Source: Mytilus trossulus (Eukaryota; Mollusca; Bivalvia; Mytilida; Mytilidae). Taken from it: a DNA stretch of 64,000 nt. The stretch covers positions 799,001 through 863,000 of the forward strand of contig NW_026963314.1 in NCBI RefSeq assembly GCF_036588685.1, given 5' to 3'. A program made the translations under genes and the position numbers. Positions 11,431 through 24,440 of this stretch are shown piece after piece. The notes under the pieces were generated by a model. That model searched no databases and was not told where the DNA came from. It was given only the letters and a program-made list of their open reading frames with translations. Position 1 is the stretch's first letter. Every line of letters starts with the position of its first letter.

Positions 11431-12945
11431 GTTTCTTTTGTGTCGTAAAGGCATGATTTGATTGACGTATAGTATACTTTTTTTTGGAAAATTGTCGGTT
11501 GGGTTCTATCTCATTGATGGACGTTTAACATCATTCTTTTATTATTTGTGCCATAGGATCTGTTCCTTTAACGTATATAGATATAGGAAGATGCCAATTT
11601 TTTGAAATTATGCTGTTTGTGTACTTGCTTATTGGCGTATATGTTATTATTTGTGTCGTAATGGGTACTGTCTTCCTAATGGATATGCCGCATGTTTTTA
11701 TTTGCGTCGTTAGGATTGTGTCTTATTGATGTTTATGGTACATTTGGGGCAATATGCGCAATAGTTTCACCATAAGCGGTAATGGTAACGTTGTCTTCTG
11801 TAGCTCAGTCCGTATAGTAAACTTGGATACATTTGACAAATCGAAGTTTGGACATTTTCACATGTGTGGTTAAATTTTAGGGTATGAGAGGTGATTCATT
11901 TTTTTTGTCGTAAATTAGCATACCCTCAATGCTCTTCAATTTTGTACTTGTTTGGCTTTATAAATATTTTTACATGAGCGTCACTGATGAGTCTTATGTA
12001 GACGAAACGCGCGTCTGGCGTACTAGATTATAATCCTGGTACCTGTGATAACCATAAACCTTAAAATCCTTTTGTCTTGCGGCTTTTCATGGTACAAAAA
12101 CATTTTTTTCACATTTTCTATTAAAATTTAATACTTTTCATACATTTGATAACTCCATAGTTTTTATTCTATGTTCATCTACTTTCCAGAGCAACACAAA
12201 TATTTAAGCTCAGTCACTTGTTAATAATTGAAACTTGTCCAGTATCCCTCCAAAGATATTGTTTGTTTACACACAACTTTTGTGATAATCAATTGGGGCG
12301 CATTAGGGATGTTGACCCATTTGTTTATTTGTTTTGTTAGGGTACTGTCTCATTGACGAATATGCCGCATATTTTCATGTGTGTCTTTGGGAAATGTCGC
12401 ATTGATGGATATGCCACATTGTTCTATTATTATTTGCATGGTTGATGGTATGGTATGGTAGACGCATACGTCAATTATTATTATTGGTTTCATTAGGGAA
12501 CTATCTCATCGACGTATATATATGCCACATTATATTTGTGTCGTTAGATGACTGTTTCATTGACGGGTGTGTCAAACTATATTTGTGTCGGTATGGTACT
12601 GTTTTAACGACGGATGTACCATTTTTTTATTGATTTGCGTCGTTAGAGGACTGTTTCATTGACGGGTGTGTCAAACTAAATTTGTGTCGGTATGGTACTG
12701 TTTGAACGACGGATGTACAACATTTTTATTGCTTTGTGTCTTTAGAGGACTGTTTCATTGACGGATGTGCCACATTGTATTGGTGTCGTTAAGGGAATGT
12801 TTTATTGACGAATGTGTCAAATTTTTATTGATTTCTGTAGTTAGAGGACTTTTTCAGTGACGGTTGTGCCACATTATATTGGTGTCTTTTAAGGAATGTT
12901 TCATTGACGGATGTGACAAATTTTTATACGACGGCAAAAATTGAT
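11431..12945. repeat. Degenerate satellite monomers
   Basis: Scattered, poorly aligned monomers with the pattern TGTCGTTAGGGTACTGTCTC then TTGACG-ATATGCCACATT. Between 12300 and 12940 they are more regular (TTTCATTGACGGATGTG units of about 55-60 bases). Ordinary non-repeat sequence separates some blocks. Confidence 0.7.
11925..12066 (+). repeat. SINE-like interspersed repeat fragment
   Basis: Carries TGCTCTTCAATTTTGTACTT, GCGTCACTGATGAGTCTTAT, GACGAAACGCGCGTCTGGCG and ATAATCCTGGTACCTGTGAT, matching the family at 2880-3075, 49100-49370 and 52840-52935. It is the longest near-consensus stretch of this family in the window. Confidence 0.7.
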
Positions 12946-13880
12946 TTTTTTTTTGTCGTATATAGGTATGACGTTGGCGTCGTCGTCGTCCGAAGACATT
13001 TGGTTTTCGCACTTTAACTTGTGTATACGTGAATAGAAATCTATGAAATTTAAACACAAGGTGTATGACCAGAAAAGGAAGGTTTGGATTGATTTTGGGA
13101 GTTTTGGTCCCAATCGTTTAGGAATTAGGAGCAAAAACAGGGCCCAAATAAGCATTTTTCTTGGTTTTCGCACAATGACTTTAGTATAAGTTAACAGAAA
13201 TCTATGAAATTTTAACACAAGGTTTATGTGGAGCAGGATCTGCTGACCCTTCCGGAGCACCTGAGATCACCCCTAGTTTTTGGTGGGGTTCGTGTTGTTT
13301 ATTCTTTAGTTTTCTATGTTGTGTCATGTGTACTATTGTTTTTCTGTTTGTCTTTTTTTCATTTTTAGCCATGGCGTTGTCAGTTTGTTTTAGATTTATG
13401 AGTTTGACTGTCCCTTTGGTATCTTTCGTCCCTCTTTTATGACCACAAAAGGAAGGTGAGGATTTATGTTGGGAGTTTTGGTCCCAATAGTTTAGGAATT
13501 GGGGCCAAAAGGGTCCAAAATTAAACTTTATTTGATTTCATCAAAAAATGAATCATTGGGGTTCTTTGATATTCCGAATCTAACCGTGTACTTAGATTCT
13601 TTATATTTGGTCCTGTTTTCAAATTGGTCTACATTAAGGTCCAGAGGGTCCAAAATTGATATGCTGAATCCAAAAATGTACTTAGATTTTTGATTATGGG
13701 CCCAGTTTTCAAGTTTGATTTTTAAGTTTTTAAGTTTAAGTTCTGTGTCAGAAACCTATGTTGTGTCAACTATTTAATCACAATCCTAATTCAGAGCTGT
13801 ATCAAGCTTAAATGTTGTGTCAATACTTACCCCAACTGTTCAGGGTTCGACCTCTGCGGTCGTATAAAGCTGCGCCCTGC
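12946..13880. repeat. Interspersed repeat with internal tandem structure
   Basis: Two or three diverged direct copies of a block containing GGGAGTTTTGGTCCCAAT, GGGCCCAAATAAGCATTTTT and GAAATCTATGAAATTT. I recognise it as a widespread bivalve repeat. It ends near 13880 with a GTTCGACCTCTGCGGTCG segment. It is interrupted at 13229-13435 by a Penelope-like 3' UTR insertion. Confidence 0.7.
13229..13435 (+). mobile_element. 5'-truncated Penelope-like element (3' UTR only), with target duplication
   Basis: The segment starts at TGGAGCAGGATCTGCT and ends at TTTCGTCCCTCT. It matches the 3' part of the larger copy at 14310-15413. The host sequence TTTATG occurs immediately before (13223-13228) and after (13436-13441) it, and the flanks join into the uninterrupted host repeat (ACAAGG TTTATG ACCACAAAAGGAAGG), which is also seen uninterrupted near 13045. 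This is a clear retrotransposition footprint. Confidence 0.8.
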
Positions 13881-14300
13881 GGAGCAACTTGTTATAGATT
13901 TGTGTCGTTATGGTACTGTCTCAAGGACGAATATGCAACATCATATAAGATGCTGTGTCATTGACGAATATGTCATATATAACGGCAACAGTGGTACAGT
14001 AACCAATGAGACAGTACCCTATCTTTCCTTTATTATTTGTGTCGATAAGGTATGGTCTGGTTGACGTATATGTCGTATTTCTTTTATTTTTGTCAATTGG
14101 GTAATGTGTCATTGATATATACGACACATGATGTCATCCTATTTAAGTAAATGCTACAAAAACCTATATGTATATACCACGTTTGTATTTGTGTCGTTCA
14201 AGTATTGTCTGGTTGACGTACTAGTGCAACATTGTTTATTTGTGTTGTTAGGATTGGTTTGTTTATGACGGATATGACAAATTAATAGAGTTAGTATTAC
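13881..14300. repeat. Degenerate satellite monomers
   Basis: Monomers with GTCTCAAGGACGAATATGC, GTGTCATTGACGAATATGTC and similar cores, some inverted (CCAATGAGACAGTACCCTA near 14010). A minus-strand ORF here is a by-product of the repeat. Confidence 0.6.
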
Positions 14301-14309
14301 TTTGTTTCA

Positions 14310-15413
14310 TTAAAAAAATGGTGAACGTAGGTACACGTATCTAGTTTTGGGAAGGGATAAATCCTACTTTATGAAGAATCACTCTGATTCAAACAAAAAA
14401 ATCTCTGAAACTGACATTATGAAGATGCTTGATTTCTTGATTGACAACATATTTGTTACGTCCAATTGGAGAACATGTTTTTGTTTTTGTTTTTAAAATG
14501 ACGGAATTCCAATGGGAACCAATTGTGCCCATATTCTTGTCGACTGGTTATGAGACTAACTTCATACAGGAACTTCTAAGGAAAAAACATAAGAAGTTTG
14601 CAATACCCTTTAGCATTACGTTCCGCTATATAGATGATGTTCTCTCACTTAATAATACAAAATTTGGTGACTATGTTGAACTAATTTTTCCCATCGAACA
14701 TGATATAAAGGATACCGGAGTATTACAGATACAGATAAGTCTGCATCATATCTTGACCTACATCTAGAAATTGACAATGAGGCCCGGTTGAAAACAAAAC
14801 TTTGCGACAAAAGAGATGATTTCAGCTTCCCAATTGTAAACTTTCTATTTCTATGTAGTAACATTTTAGCAGCGCCTGTATACGGAGTATATATCTCTTA
14901 ATTGATACGATATTCCCGGGCTTGCGTTTCCTATCATGATTTCCATGATAGAGGATTGTTGCTCACAAGGAAGATATTCAAACCAAGAGTTTCAAATGGT
15001 GAACTTGAAGTCATCCCTTCGTAAGTTTAACGGACTCCATCACGAACGATTGACCGTCATGGAATAACCTTTTCACAGATGACATCAGATATGTTCCTTA
15101 TGTCGTTACTACAATACCATTCCCAAAATGTTCACGAGTGTGACCTACCACATTAGACTATCTACAGGATTTGATATAACCTAAACAACACGACGGATGC
15201 CACATGTAGAGAAGGATCTGCTTTTCCTTCCGGAGCACCTGAGTTCACTCGAAGTTTCTGTTGGGGTTCGTGTTGTTTGATCTTTAGTTTTCTAGGTTGT
15301 CTTCTGTAATATTATTTGTCTGTCTTTTTTATTTTTTATCCATGGCGTTGTCAGTTTATTTTCAATCTATGAGTTTGACTGTCCCCATGGTATCTTCCGC
15401 TGCTCTTTTATCA
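14310..15413 (+). pseudogene. Penelope-like reverse transcriptase relic with 3' UTR
   Basis: Partial retroelement. The longest open part (14441-14767) includes FRYIDDVLSLNN, in which YIDD is the catalytic box of reverse transcriptases, followed by a GDYVELIFPIE segment. After a frameshift near 14740 the reading continues as SASYLDLHLEID, LKTKLCDKRDDFSFPIVNF and AAPVYGVYISQLIRYSRAC with stops and shifts. From about 15205 it becomes the noncoding tail (GAAGGATCTGCTTTTCCTTC to about 15413) that occurs alone at 13229-13435 and inverted at 30067-30273. The N-terminal half of the RT is missing. The family is Penelope-like or a close relative; the exact clade is not determined. Confidence 0.75.
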
Positions 15414-15880
15414 ATTGACTCGTTTGATTACTGTCTCATTGGCGAATATGCCCAGTTAACATCATGGTCTCTGCACGTTCGTACATATAGGTGGCATGTT
15501 GCAAGTCAAAAGTATGTCCTAATCCGCTTTTACTCTTTTTTTTAGAGACAGTCAACACACTCCGACAGCTTCTATTTAGGACATACCTATTGTTTACGTT
15601 TAAAAATGAAAAAGTGTGTCCCTGGTCCTTAAGCAACAAACAATTGACCATTGGCGTAAATACCAAATTGTTTGTATGTGTGCCAACGAGTAACATGACA
15701 CATCTGTGTTATGATTTTTTTCGTTAGAGTACTATACAATTGATTAATGATACATCATATTCTAGAATATGTCTCGTTTACATTTTTCACATTTAAAAAA
15801 ATAAATTTGGAGCTGTTTCACTGCTAGTACTTGTGTCGTCAATGTTGTATTTCATATTCTTTTTTTATTATCTGCATCGT
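15414..15880. repeat. Degenerate satellite monomers, transition to the 53-bp array
   Basis: Low-quality monomers (CTGTCTCATTGGCGAATATG, GTTTACATTTTTCACATTTA) fade into the regular array that begins near 15880. Overlapping short ORFs on both strands are not supported as genes. Confidence 0.5.
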
Positions 15881-16634
15881 ACGGGTATAAAAGTCTTATT
15901 GACGTGTATTCCACATATTTGTATTATGTATGTCTTAAGGGTATAGTCTAATTGACGTATATCACACATCTGTTTTACTATTTGCGTCGTAAGGGTATAG
16001 TCCTATCGACGAATATTTTATATCTTTTTTATTATTTGCGTCGTAAGGGTATAGTCTTATTGACGTATATTCCAAATCTTTGAAATATCTGCGTCGTAAA
16101 AAGTATAGTCTCAGTGATGTATCTTCCAAATCTTTTTATTAGTTGCATCCTTCGGGTATAGTCTCATTGACGTATATTCAACATCTATATATTCCACATA
16201 TTTCTTTTATCTGTGTAAGTAGGGTATAGTCTCATAGACGAATATTCCACATTTTTTTTGTTATCTGTTCCAGGATAAAGTTTCATTGACGTATATTCCA
16301 CATCTTTTTATTATCTACATCGTCAGGGTATAGTCTCAGTGACATATATTCCTAATCTTTTTATTATCTGCGTCGTAAGGGCATAATCTCAGTGACGTAT
16401 AGTCCACATCTTTTAGTTATCTGCATCGTAAGGGTATAGTCTCAGTGACGTATATTCCACATTTTTTTAATATCTGCGTCGTAAGAGTATATTCTTATTG
16501 ACGTATATTCCACATATTTGTATTATCTGTGTCATTAGTGTATAGTCTCAAAGACGAATATTCCACATCTGTTTTGTTATCTGTTCCATGATATAGTCTC
16601 ATTGACGTATATTCCACATATTTGTATTATCTGT

Positions 16635-18694
16635 GTCATTAGTGTATAGTCTCAAAGACGAATATTCCACATCTGTTTTATTATCTGTTCCATGATATAG
16701 TCTCATTGACGTATATTCCACATCTTTTTATAATCTGTGTCGTATAAGGAAAGTCTCATTGACGTATGTTCCATATCTTTTTATTATCTGCGTTGTAAGG
16801 TTATAGTCTCATTGACGTATTTTCCACATCTTTTTATTATCTTCATTGTAAGATAATAGTCTCAATTACGTATATTCAAAATCCTTTTATTATCTGAGTC
16901 GTAACAGTATAGTCTCAGCGACATATATTCAACATTTTTTATTATCTGCGTCGTAAGGTTATAGTCTCAGTGAGGGAATATTCCACATCTTTCTATTATC
17001 TGTTTCGTAAGGGTATAGTCTCATTGACGTATATTCAACGTCTTTTTAATATCTGCGTCGTAGGAATATTATCGCATTGTTGTATATTCCACATCTATTT
17101 TATTATCTCCGTCGTAAGGATATAGTCTCAGTGATGTATATTCCACATCTTTTTATTAGCTGCATCGTTAGGGTATAGTCTTATTGACGTATATTCCACA
17201 TTTTTTTAATATCTGCGTTGTAAGAGTATATTCTTATTAACATATATTCCATATATTTCTATTATCTGTGTAATTAGGGTATAGTCTCATTGACGTATAT
17301 TCCACATCTTTTTATTATCTACATCGTTAGGGTATAGTCTCAGTGACATATATTCCAAATCTTTTGATTATCTGCGTCGTAAGGGCATAGTCTCAGTGAC
17401 GTTTAGTCCACATCTTTTAGTTATCTGCATCGTAAGGGTATAGTCTCAGTGACGTATATTCCACATCTTTTTAATAGCTGCGTCGTAAGAGTATATTCTT
17501 ATTGACGTATATTCCACATATTTGTATTATCTGTGTCATTAGTGTATAGTCTCAAAGACGAATATTCCACATCTGTTTTGTTATCTGTTCCAGGATATAG
17601 TCTCATTGACGTATATTCCACATCTTTTTATAATCTGTGTCGTAAAAGGAAAGTCTCATTGACGTATATCACACATCTTTTTATTATCTGCGTCGTAAGG
17701 TTATAGTCTCATTGACGTATATTCCACATCTTTTATTATCTTCATTGTAAGATAATAGTCTCAATTACGTATATTCCAAATCCTTTTATTATCTGCGTCG
17801 TAACAGTATAGTCTCAGCGACATATATTCAACATTTTTTATTATCTGCGTCGTAAGGTTATAGTCTCAGTGAGGGAATATTCCACATCTTTCTATTATCT
17901 GTTTCGTAAGGGTATAGTTTCATTGACGTATATTCAACGTCTTTTAAATATCTGCGTCGTAGGAGTATTGTCGCATTGTTGTATATTCCACATCTATTTT
18001 ATTATCTCCGTCGTAAGGATATAGTCTCAGTGATGTATATTCCACATCTTTTTATTATCTTCGTCGTAACAGTATAGTCTCAGAGACATATATTCAACAT
18101 TTTTTATTATCTGCGTCGTAAGGTTCTAGTCTCAGTGACGTATATTCCACATCTTTCTATTATCTGTTTCGTAAGGGCATAGTCTCATTGACGTATATTC
18201 CACATCTTTATAATATCTGCGTCGTAGTAGTATTGTCGCATTGACGTATATTCCACATCTAGTGTATTATCTCTGTCGTAAGGATATAGTCTTATTGACG
18301 AATATTCCACATCTTTTTATTATCTGCGTTGTAAGAGTATATTCTAATTAACATATATTCAACATATTGTTATTATCTGTGTAATTAGGGTATAGTCTCA
18401 TAGACGAATATTCCACAACTTTTTTGTTATCTGTTCCAGGATAAAGTATCATTGACGTATATTCCACATCTTTTTATTATCTACATCTTTAGGGTATAGT
18501 CTCAGTAACGTATATTCCAAATCTTTTGATTATCTGCGTCGTAAGGGCATAGTCTCAGTGACGTAGAGTCCACATCTTTTAGTTATTTGTATCGTAAGGG
18601 TAGTCTCAGTGACGTATATTCCACATTTTTTTAATAGCTGCGTCGTAAGAGTATATTCTTATTGACGAAAATTCCACATATTTGTATTATCTGT
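16635..18694. repeat. Higher-order repeat block, period near 900 bp
   Basis: Marker variants such as GTCATTAGTGTATAGTCTCA recur at 16635 and 17535, and the pair CGTATAAGGAAAGTCTC/CGTAAAAGGAAAGTCTC at 16741 and 17641, a spacing of 900 bases (about 17 monomers). The next marker is 1160 bases further on (18695), so the period then changes. A 104-bp dimer duplication sits at 16504-16711. Confidence 0.8.
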
Positions 18695-21600
18695 GTCATT
18701 AGTGTATAGTCTCAAAGACGAATATTCCACATCTGTTTTGTTATCTGTTCCAGGATATAGTCTCATTGACGTATATTCCACATCTTTTTATAATCTGTGT
18801 CGTAAAAGGGAAGTCTCATTGACGTATGTTCCATATCGTTTTATTATCTGCGTCGTGAGGGTATCGTCTCATTGACGTATATCACACATCTTTTTATTAT
18901 CTGCGTTGTAAGGGTATAGTCTCATTGACGTATATTCCACATCTTTTATTATCTTCATTGTAAGATAATAGTCTCAATTACGTATATTCCAAATCCTTTT
19001 ATTATCTGCGTCGCAACAGTATAGTCTCAGCGACATATATTCAACATTTTTTATTATCTGTTTCGTAAGGGTATAGTCTCATTGACGTATATTCCACATC
19101 TTTTTAATATCTGCGTCGTAGGAGAATTGTCGCATTGACGTATATTCCATATCTATTTTATTATCTCCGTCGTCAGGATATAATCTCAGTGATGTATATT
19201 CCACATCTTTTTATTAGCTGCATCGGTAGAGTATAGTCTCATTGACGTATATTCCACATCTTTTTAATATCTGCGTTGTAAGAGTATATTCTTATTAACA
19301 TATATTCCACATATTTCTGTTATCTGTTTAATTAGGGTATAGTCTCATAGACGAATATTCCACAACTTTTGTTATCTGTTCCAGGATAAAGTATCATTGA
19401 CGTATATTCCACATATTTTTATTATCTACATCGTAAGGGTATAGTCTCAGTGATATATATTCTAAATCTTTTGATTATCTGCGTCTTAAGAGCATAGTCT
19501 CAGTGACGTATTGTCCACATTTTTTAAATATCTGCATCGTAAGGGTATAGTCTCAGTGACGTATATTCCACATCTTTTTAATATCTGCGCCGTAAGAGTA
19601 TATTCTTATTGACATATATTCCACAAATTTTTATTATCTGTGTAATAAGGGTATAGTCTCAGTGACGTATATTCCACATCTTTTTAATAGCTGCATAGTA
19701 AGAGTATATTCTTATTGACGTAAATTCCACATATTTGTATTATCTGTGTCATTAGTGTATAGTCTCAAAGACGAATATTCCACATCTGTTTTGTTATCTG
19801 TTCCAGGATATAGTCTCATTGACGTATATTCCACATCTTTTTATAATCTGTGTCGTAAAAGGGAAGTCTCATTGACGTATGTTCCATATCGTTTTATTAT
19901 CTGCGTCGTGAGGGTATAGTCTCATTGACGTATATCACACATCTTTTTATTATCTGCGTTGTAAGGGTATAGTCTCATTGACGTATATTCCACATCTTTT
20001 ATTATCTTCATTGTAAGATAAAAGTTTCAATTACGTATATTCCAAATCCTTTTATTATCTGCGTCGTAACAGTATAGTCTCAGCGACATATATTCAACAT
20101 TTTTTATTATCTGTTTCGTAAGGGTATAGTCTCATTGACGTATATTCCACATCTTTTTAATATCTGCGTCGTAGGAGAATTGTCGCATTGACGTATATTC
20201 CATATCTATTTTATTATCTCCGTCGTCAGGATATAATCTCAGTGATGTATATTCCACATCTTTTTATTAGCTGCATCGTTAGGGTATAGTCTCATTGACG
20301 TATATTCCACATCTTTTTAATATCTGCGTTGTAAGAGTATATTCTTATTAACATATATTCCACATATTTCTGTTATCTGTTTAATTAGGGTATAGTCTCA
20401 TAGACGAATATTCCACAACTTTTGTTATCTGTTCCAGGATAAAGTATCATTGACGTATATTCCACATATTTTTATTATCTACATCGTAAGGGTATAGTCT
20501 CAGTGATATATATTCTAAATCTTTTGATTATCTGCGTCTTAAGAGCATAGTCTCAGTGACGTATTGTCCACATTTTTTAAATATCTGCATCGTAAGGGTA
20601 TAGTCTCAGTGACGTATATTCCACATCTTTTTAATATCTGCGCCGTAAGAGTATATTCTTATTGACATATATTCCACAAATTTTTATTATCTGTGTAATA
20701 AGGGTATAGTCTCAGTGACGTATATTCCACATCTTTTTAATAGCTGCATAGAAAGAGTATATTCTTATTGACGTAAATTCCACATATTTGTATTATCTGT
20801 GTCATTAGTGTATAGTCTCAAAGACGAATATTCCACATCTGTTTTGTTATCTGTTCCAGGATATAGTCTCATTGACGTATATTCCACATCTTTTTATAAT
20901 CTGTGTCGTATAAGGAAAGTCTCATTGACGTATGTTCCATATCGTTTTATTATCTGCGTCGTGAGGGTATAGTCTCATTGACGTATATCACACATCTTTT
21001 TATTATCTGCGTTGTAAGGGTATAGTCTCATTGACGTATATTCCACATCTTTTATTATCTTCATTGTAAGATAATAGTCTCAATTACGTATATTCCAAAT
21101 CTTTTTATTATCTGCGTCGTAACAGTATAGTCTCAGCGACATATATTCAACATTTTTTATTATCTGTTTTGTAAGGGTATAGTCTCATTGACGTATATTC
21201 CACATCTTTTTAATATCTGCGTCGTAGGAGAATTGTCGCATTGACGTATATTCCACATCTATTTCATTATCTCCGTCGTAAGGATATAATCTCAGTGATG
21301 TATTTTCCACATCTTTTTATTAGCTGCATCGGTAGGGTATAGTCTCATTGACGTATATTCCACATCTTTTTAATATCTGCGTTGTAAGAGTATATTCTTA
21401 TTAACATATATTCCACATATTTTTGTTATCTGTTTAATTAGGGTATAGTCTCATAGACGAATATTCCACAACTTTTTTGTTAAAGTATCATTGACGTATA
21501 TTCCACATCTTTTTATTATCTACATCGTAAGGATATAGTCTTAGTGATGTATATTCTACATCTTTTTATTATCTTCGTCGTAACAGTATAGACTCAGAGA

Positions 21601-21853
21601 CATATAGTCAACATTTTTTATTATCTGCGTCTTAAGGTTCTAGTCTCAGTGACGTATATTCCACATCTTTCTATTATCTGTTTCGTAAGGGCATAGTCTC
21701 ATTGACGTATATTCCACATCTTTTTAATATCTGCGTCGTAGTAGTATTGTCGCATTGACGTATATTCCACATCTATTGTATTATCTCCGTCGTAAGGATA
21801 TAGTCTTATTGACGTATATTCCACATCTTTTTAATATCTGCGTTGTAAGAGTA
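18695..21853. repeat. Higher-order repeat block, period 1053 bp, about three copies
   Basis: The GTCATTAGTGTATAGTCTCA marker recurs at 18695, 19748 and 20801, and TATCTGTTTAATTAGGG at 19321, 20374 and 21426, giving periods of 1053, 1053 and 1052 bases (about 20 monomers). Copies 1 and 2 look nearly identical base by base; copy 3 carries a small deletion near 21480 and then diverges. This is the youngest amplification in the array. Confidence 0.88.
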
Positions 21854-24035
21854 TATTCTAATTAACATATATTCCATATATTGTTATTATCTGTGTAATT
21901 AGGGTATAGTCTCATAGACGAATATTCCACAACTTTTTTGTTATCTGTTCCAGGATAAAGTATCATTGACGTATATTCCACATCTTTTTATTATCTACAT
22001 CTTTAGGGTATAGTCTCAGTGACATATATTCCAAATCTTTTGATTATCTGCGTCGTAAGGGCATAGTCTCAGTGACGTAGAGTCCACATCTTTTAGTTAT
22101 CTGTATCGTAAGGGTATAGTCTCGGTGACGTATATTCCACATCTTTTTAATAGCAGCGTCGTAAGAGTATATTCTTATTGACGTAAATTCCACATATTTG
22201 TATTATCTGTGTCATTAGTGTATAGTCTCAAAGACGAATATTCCACATCTGTTTTGTTATCTGTTCCAGGATATAGTCTCATTGACGTATATTCCACATC
22301 TTTTTATAATCTGTGTCGTAAAAGGAAAGTCTCGTTGACGTATGTTCCATATCGTTTTATTATCTGCGTCGTGAGGGTATAGTCTCATTGACGTATATTC
22401 CACATCTTTTATTATCTTCATTGTAAGATAATAGTCTCAATTACGTATATTCCAAATATTTTTATTATCTGCGTCGTAACAGTATAGTCTCAGCGACATA
22501 TATTCAACATTTTTTATTATCTGTTTCGTAAGGGTATAGTCTCATTGACGTATATTCCACATCTTTTTAATATCTGCGTCGTAGGATAATTGTCGCATTG
22601 ACGTATATTCCACATCTATTTTATTATCTCCGTCGTCAGGATATAATCTCACTGATGTATATTCCTCATCTTTTATTAGCTGCATCGGTAGGGTATAGTC
22701 TCATTGACGTATATTCCACATCTTTTTAATATCTGCGTTTAAAGAGTATATTCTTATTAACATATATTCCACATATTTCTGTTATCTGTTTAATTAGGGT
22801 ATAGTCTCATAGACGAATATTCCACAACTTTTTTGTTATCTGTTCCATGATAAAGTATCATTGACGTATATTCCACATCTTTTTATTATCTACATCGTAA
22901 GGGTATAGTCTCAGTGATATATATTCTAAATCTTTTGATTATCTGCGTCTTAAGAGCATAGTCTCAGTGACGTATTGTCCACATTTTTTAAATATCTGCA
23001 TCGTAAGGGTATAGTCTCAGTGACGTATATTCCACATCTTTTTAATATCTGCGCCGTAAGAGTATATTCTTATTGACATATATTCCACAAATTTTTCTTA
23101 TCTGTGTAATAAGGGTAAAGTCTCGCAGACAAATATTTCACATCTTTTTTGTTATCTGTTCCAGGATATAGTCTCATTGACGTAAATTCCACATCTTTTT
23201 ATAATCTGTGTCGTAAGGGGAAAGTCTCATTGACGTATGTTCCATATCTTTTAATTATCTGCGTCGTAAGGGCAGAGTCTCATTGACGTATATCACACAT
23301 CTTTCTATTATCTCTTTCATACGGGTATAGTCTCATAGACGTATATGTCACATCGTTTTATTTTTTGCATCGTAAAGGTATAATCTCCATGACGTATATT
23401 TCATATCTTTATGATATCTGCGTCGTAAGAGTATAGTCTCATTGACGTATATTCCACATCGTGTTATTATCTGCGTCGAAAGTTTATAGTCTCATCGACG
23501 TCTATTCCACATCTTTTCATTATCTGCGTCGTAAAGACATAGTCTCATTGACGTATATTCCACATCTTTTTTTTTATCTGCGATGTAATGGTAAAGTCTC
23601 ATTGACGTATATTACACATCGTTTTATCATTTGCGTCGTTAGGGTATAGTCTCATTGATTTATATTTAACATCTTTTTATTATCTGTGTCGTAAGGGTAT
23701 AGTCTCATTGACGTATATTCCAAATCTTTTTATTATCTGCGTCGTAAGGGTATAGTCTCATTGACATGATTGATGTATATTACATATGTTTTTATCATCT
23801 AAGTCGTAGGGTTATAGTCTCATTGACGTATATTCCACATCGTTTTGTTATTTGCGTCCTAAGGGTATAGTCTCATTGATGTATATTCAATACTTTGTAT
23901 TATCTGTGTCGTAAGGGAATAGTCTCATTGACGTATATTACATATGTTTTAATCATCTGCGTCGTAAGGGTGTTGTCTCATTGGCGTACATTTACCATCT
24001 TTTTTTGTATCTGCGTCGTAAGGGTATAGTCTCAT

Positions 24036-24440
24036 TGAAGATGTGGTATGAGTGCCAATTAGCCAAATCTCCATAAAAGCCAGAATTTATAAAAGTTAAC
24101 CTTTATAGGTTAAAGTACGGTCTTCAACACGGAGATTTGTCTCACATAGAACAGCAATCTATAAAGTGCCTCAGAAATTACTTGTTTAAAACCATTTAAA
24201 CGGGAAAACTAACGGTCTAATATAAAGAAAAAACGAGAAACGCGTATGAACCACGACAACAATCGAAAAATACTGAACATCAGATGATTCCTGACTAGGG
24301 AGAGGTGCAAACAATTGCACATTATAATATATTAATTAACATGTCTTAACTCAATCAAAAGACATATCAACTCAAGTGAACATAAATAAACTCATCATCA
24401 GGACTAAATTTTGAATATACGCCACTGAACGAATACATTT
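24036..24440 (-). repeat. Interspersed repeat (family X relative), inverted, abutting the satellite
   Basis: Begins with AGATGTGGTATGAGTGCCAA, the reverse complement of the TTGGCACTCATACCACATCT end, immediately after the last satellite word TAGTCTCATTGA. It contains AAAGTACGGTCTTCAACACG and GAACAGCAATCTATAAAGTG, words I associate with a common mussel repeat. The array stops where this element begins. Confidence 0.65.

Larger units (their letters stand above)
15880..24035. repeat. 53-bp satellite array, about 150 monomers
   Basis: Monomer close to ATAGTCTCATTGACGTATAT, TCCACATCTTTTTATTATCT, GCGTCGTAAGGGT, about 53 bases. The TCATTGACG core is shared with the 51-bp and 27-bp arrays. Because 53 is not a multiple of three, no long ORFs form, unlike in the 51-bp array. 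The array is organised in multi-monomer higher-order units and becomes irregular after about 23100. Confidence 0.95.

Noticed and set aside
15436..15727. Overlapping ORFs on both strands (86 and 78 codons)
   Set aside because: Lie in degenerate satellite DNA and are mirror shadows of each other.
15880..24035. Possible CRISPR array or centromere
   Set aside because: No spacers. Centromere identity cannot be inferred from 8 kb of satellite that lies beside genes; no supporting evidence.
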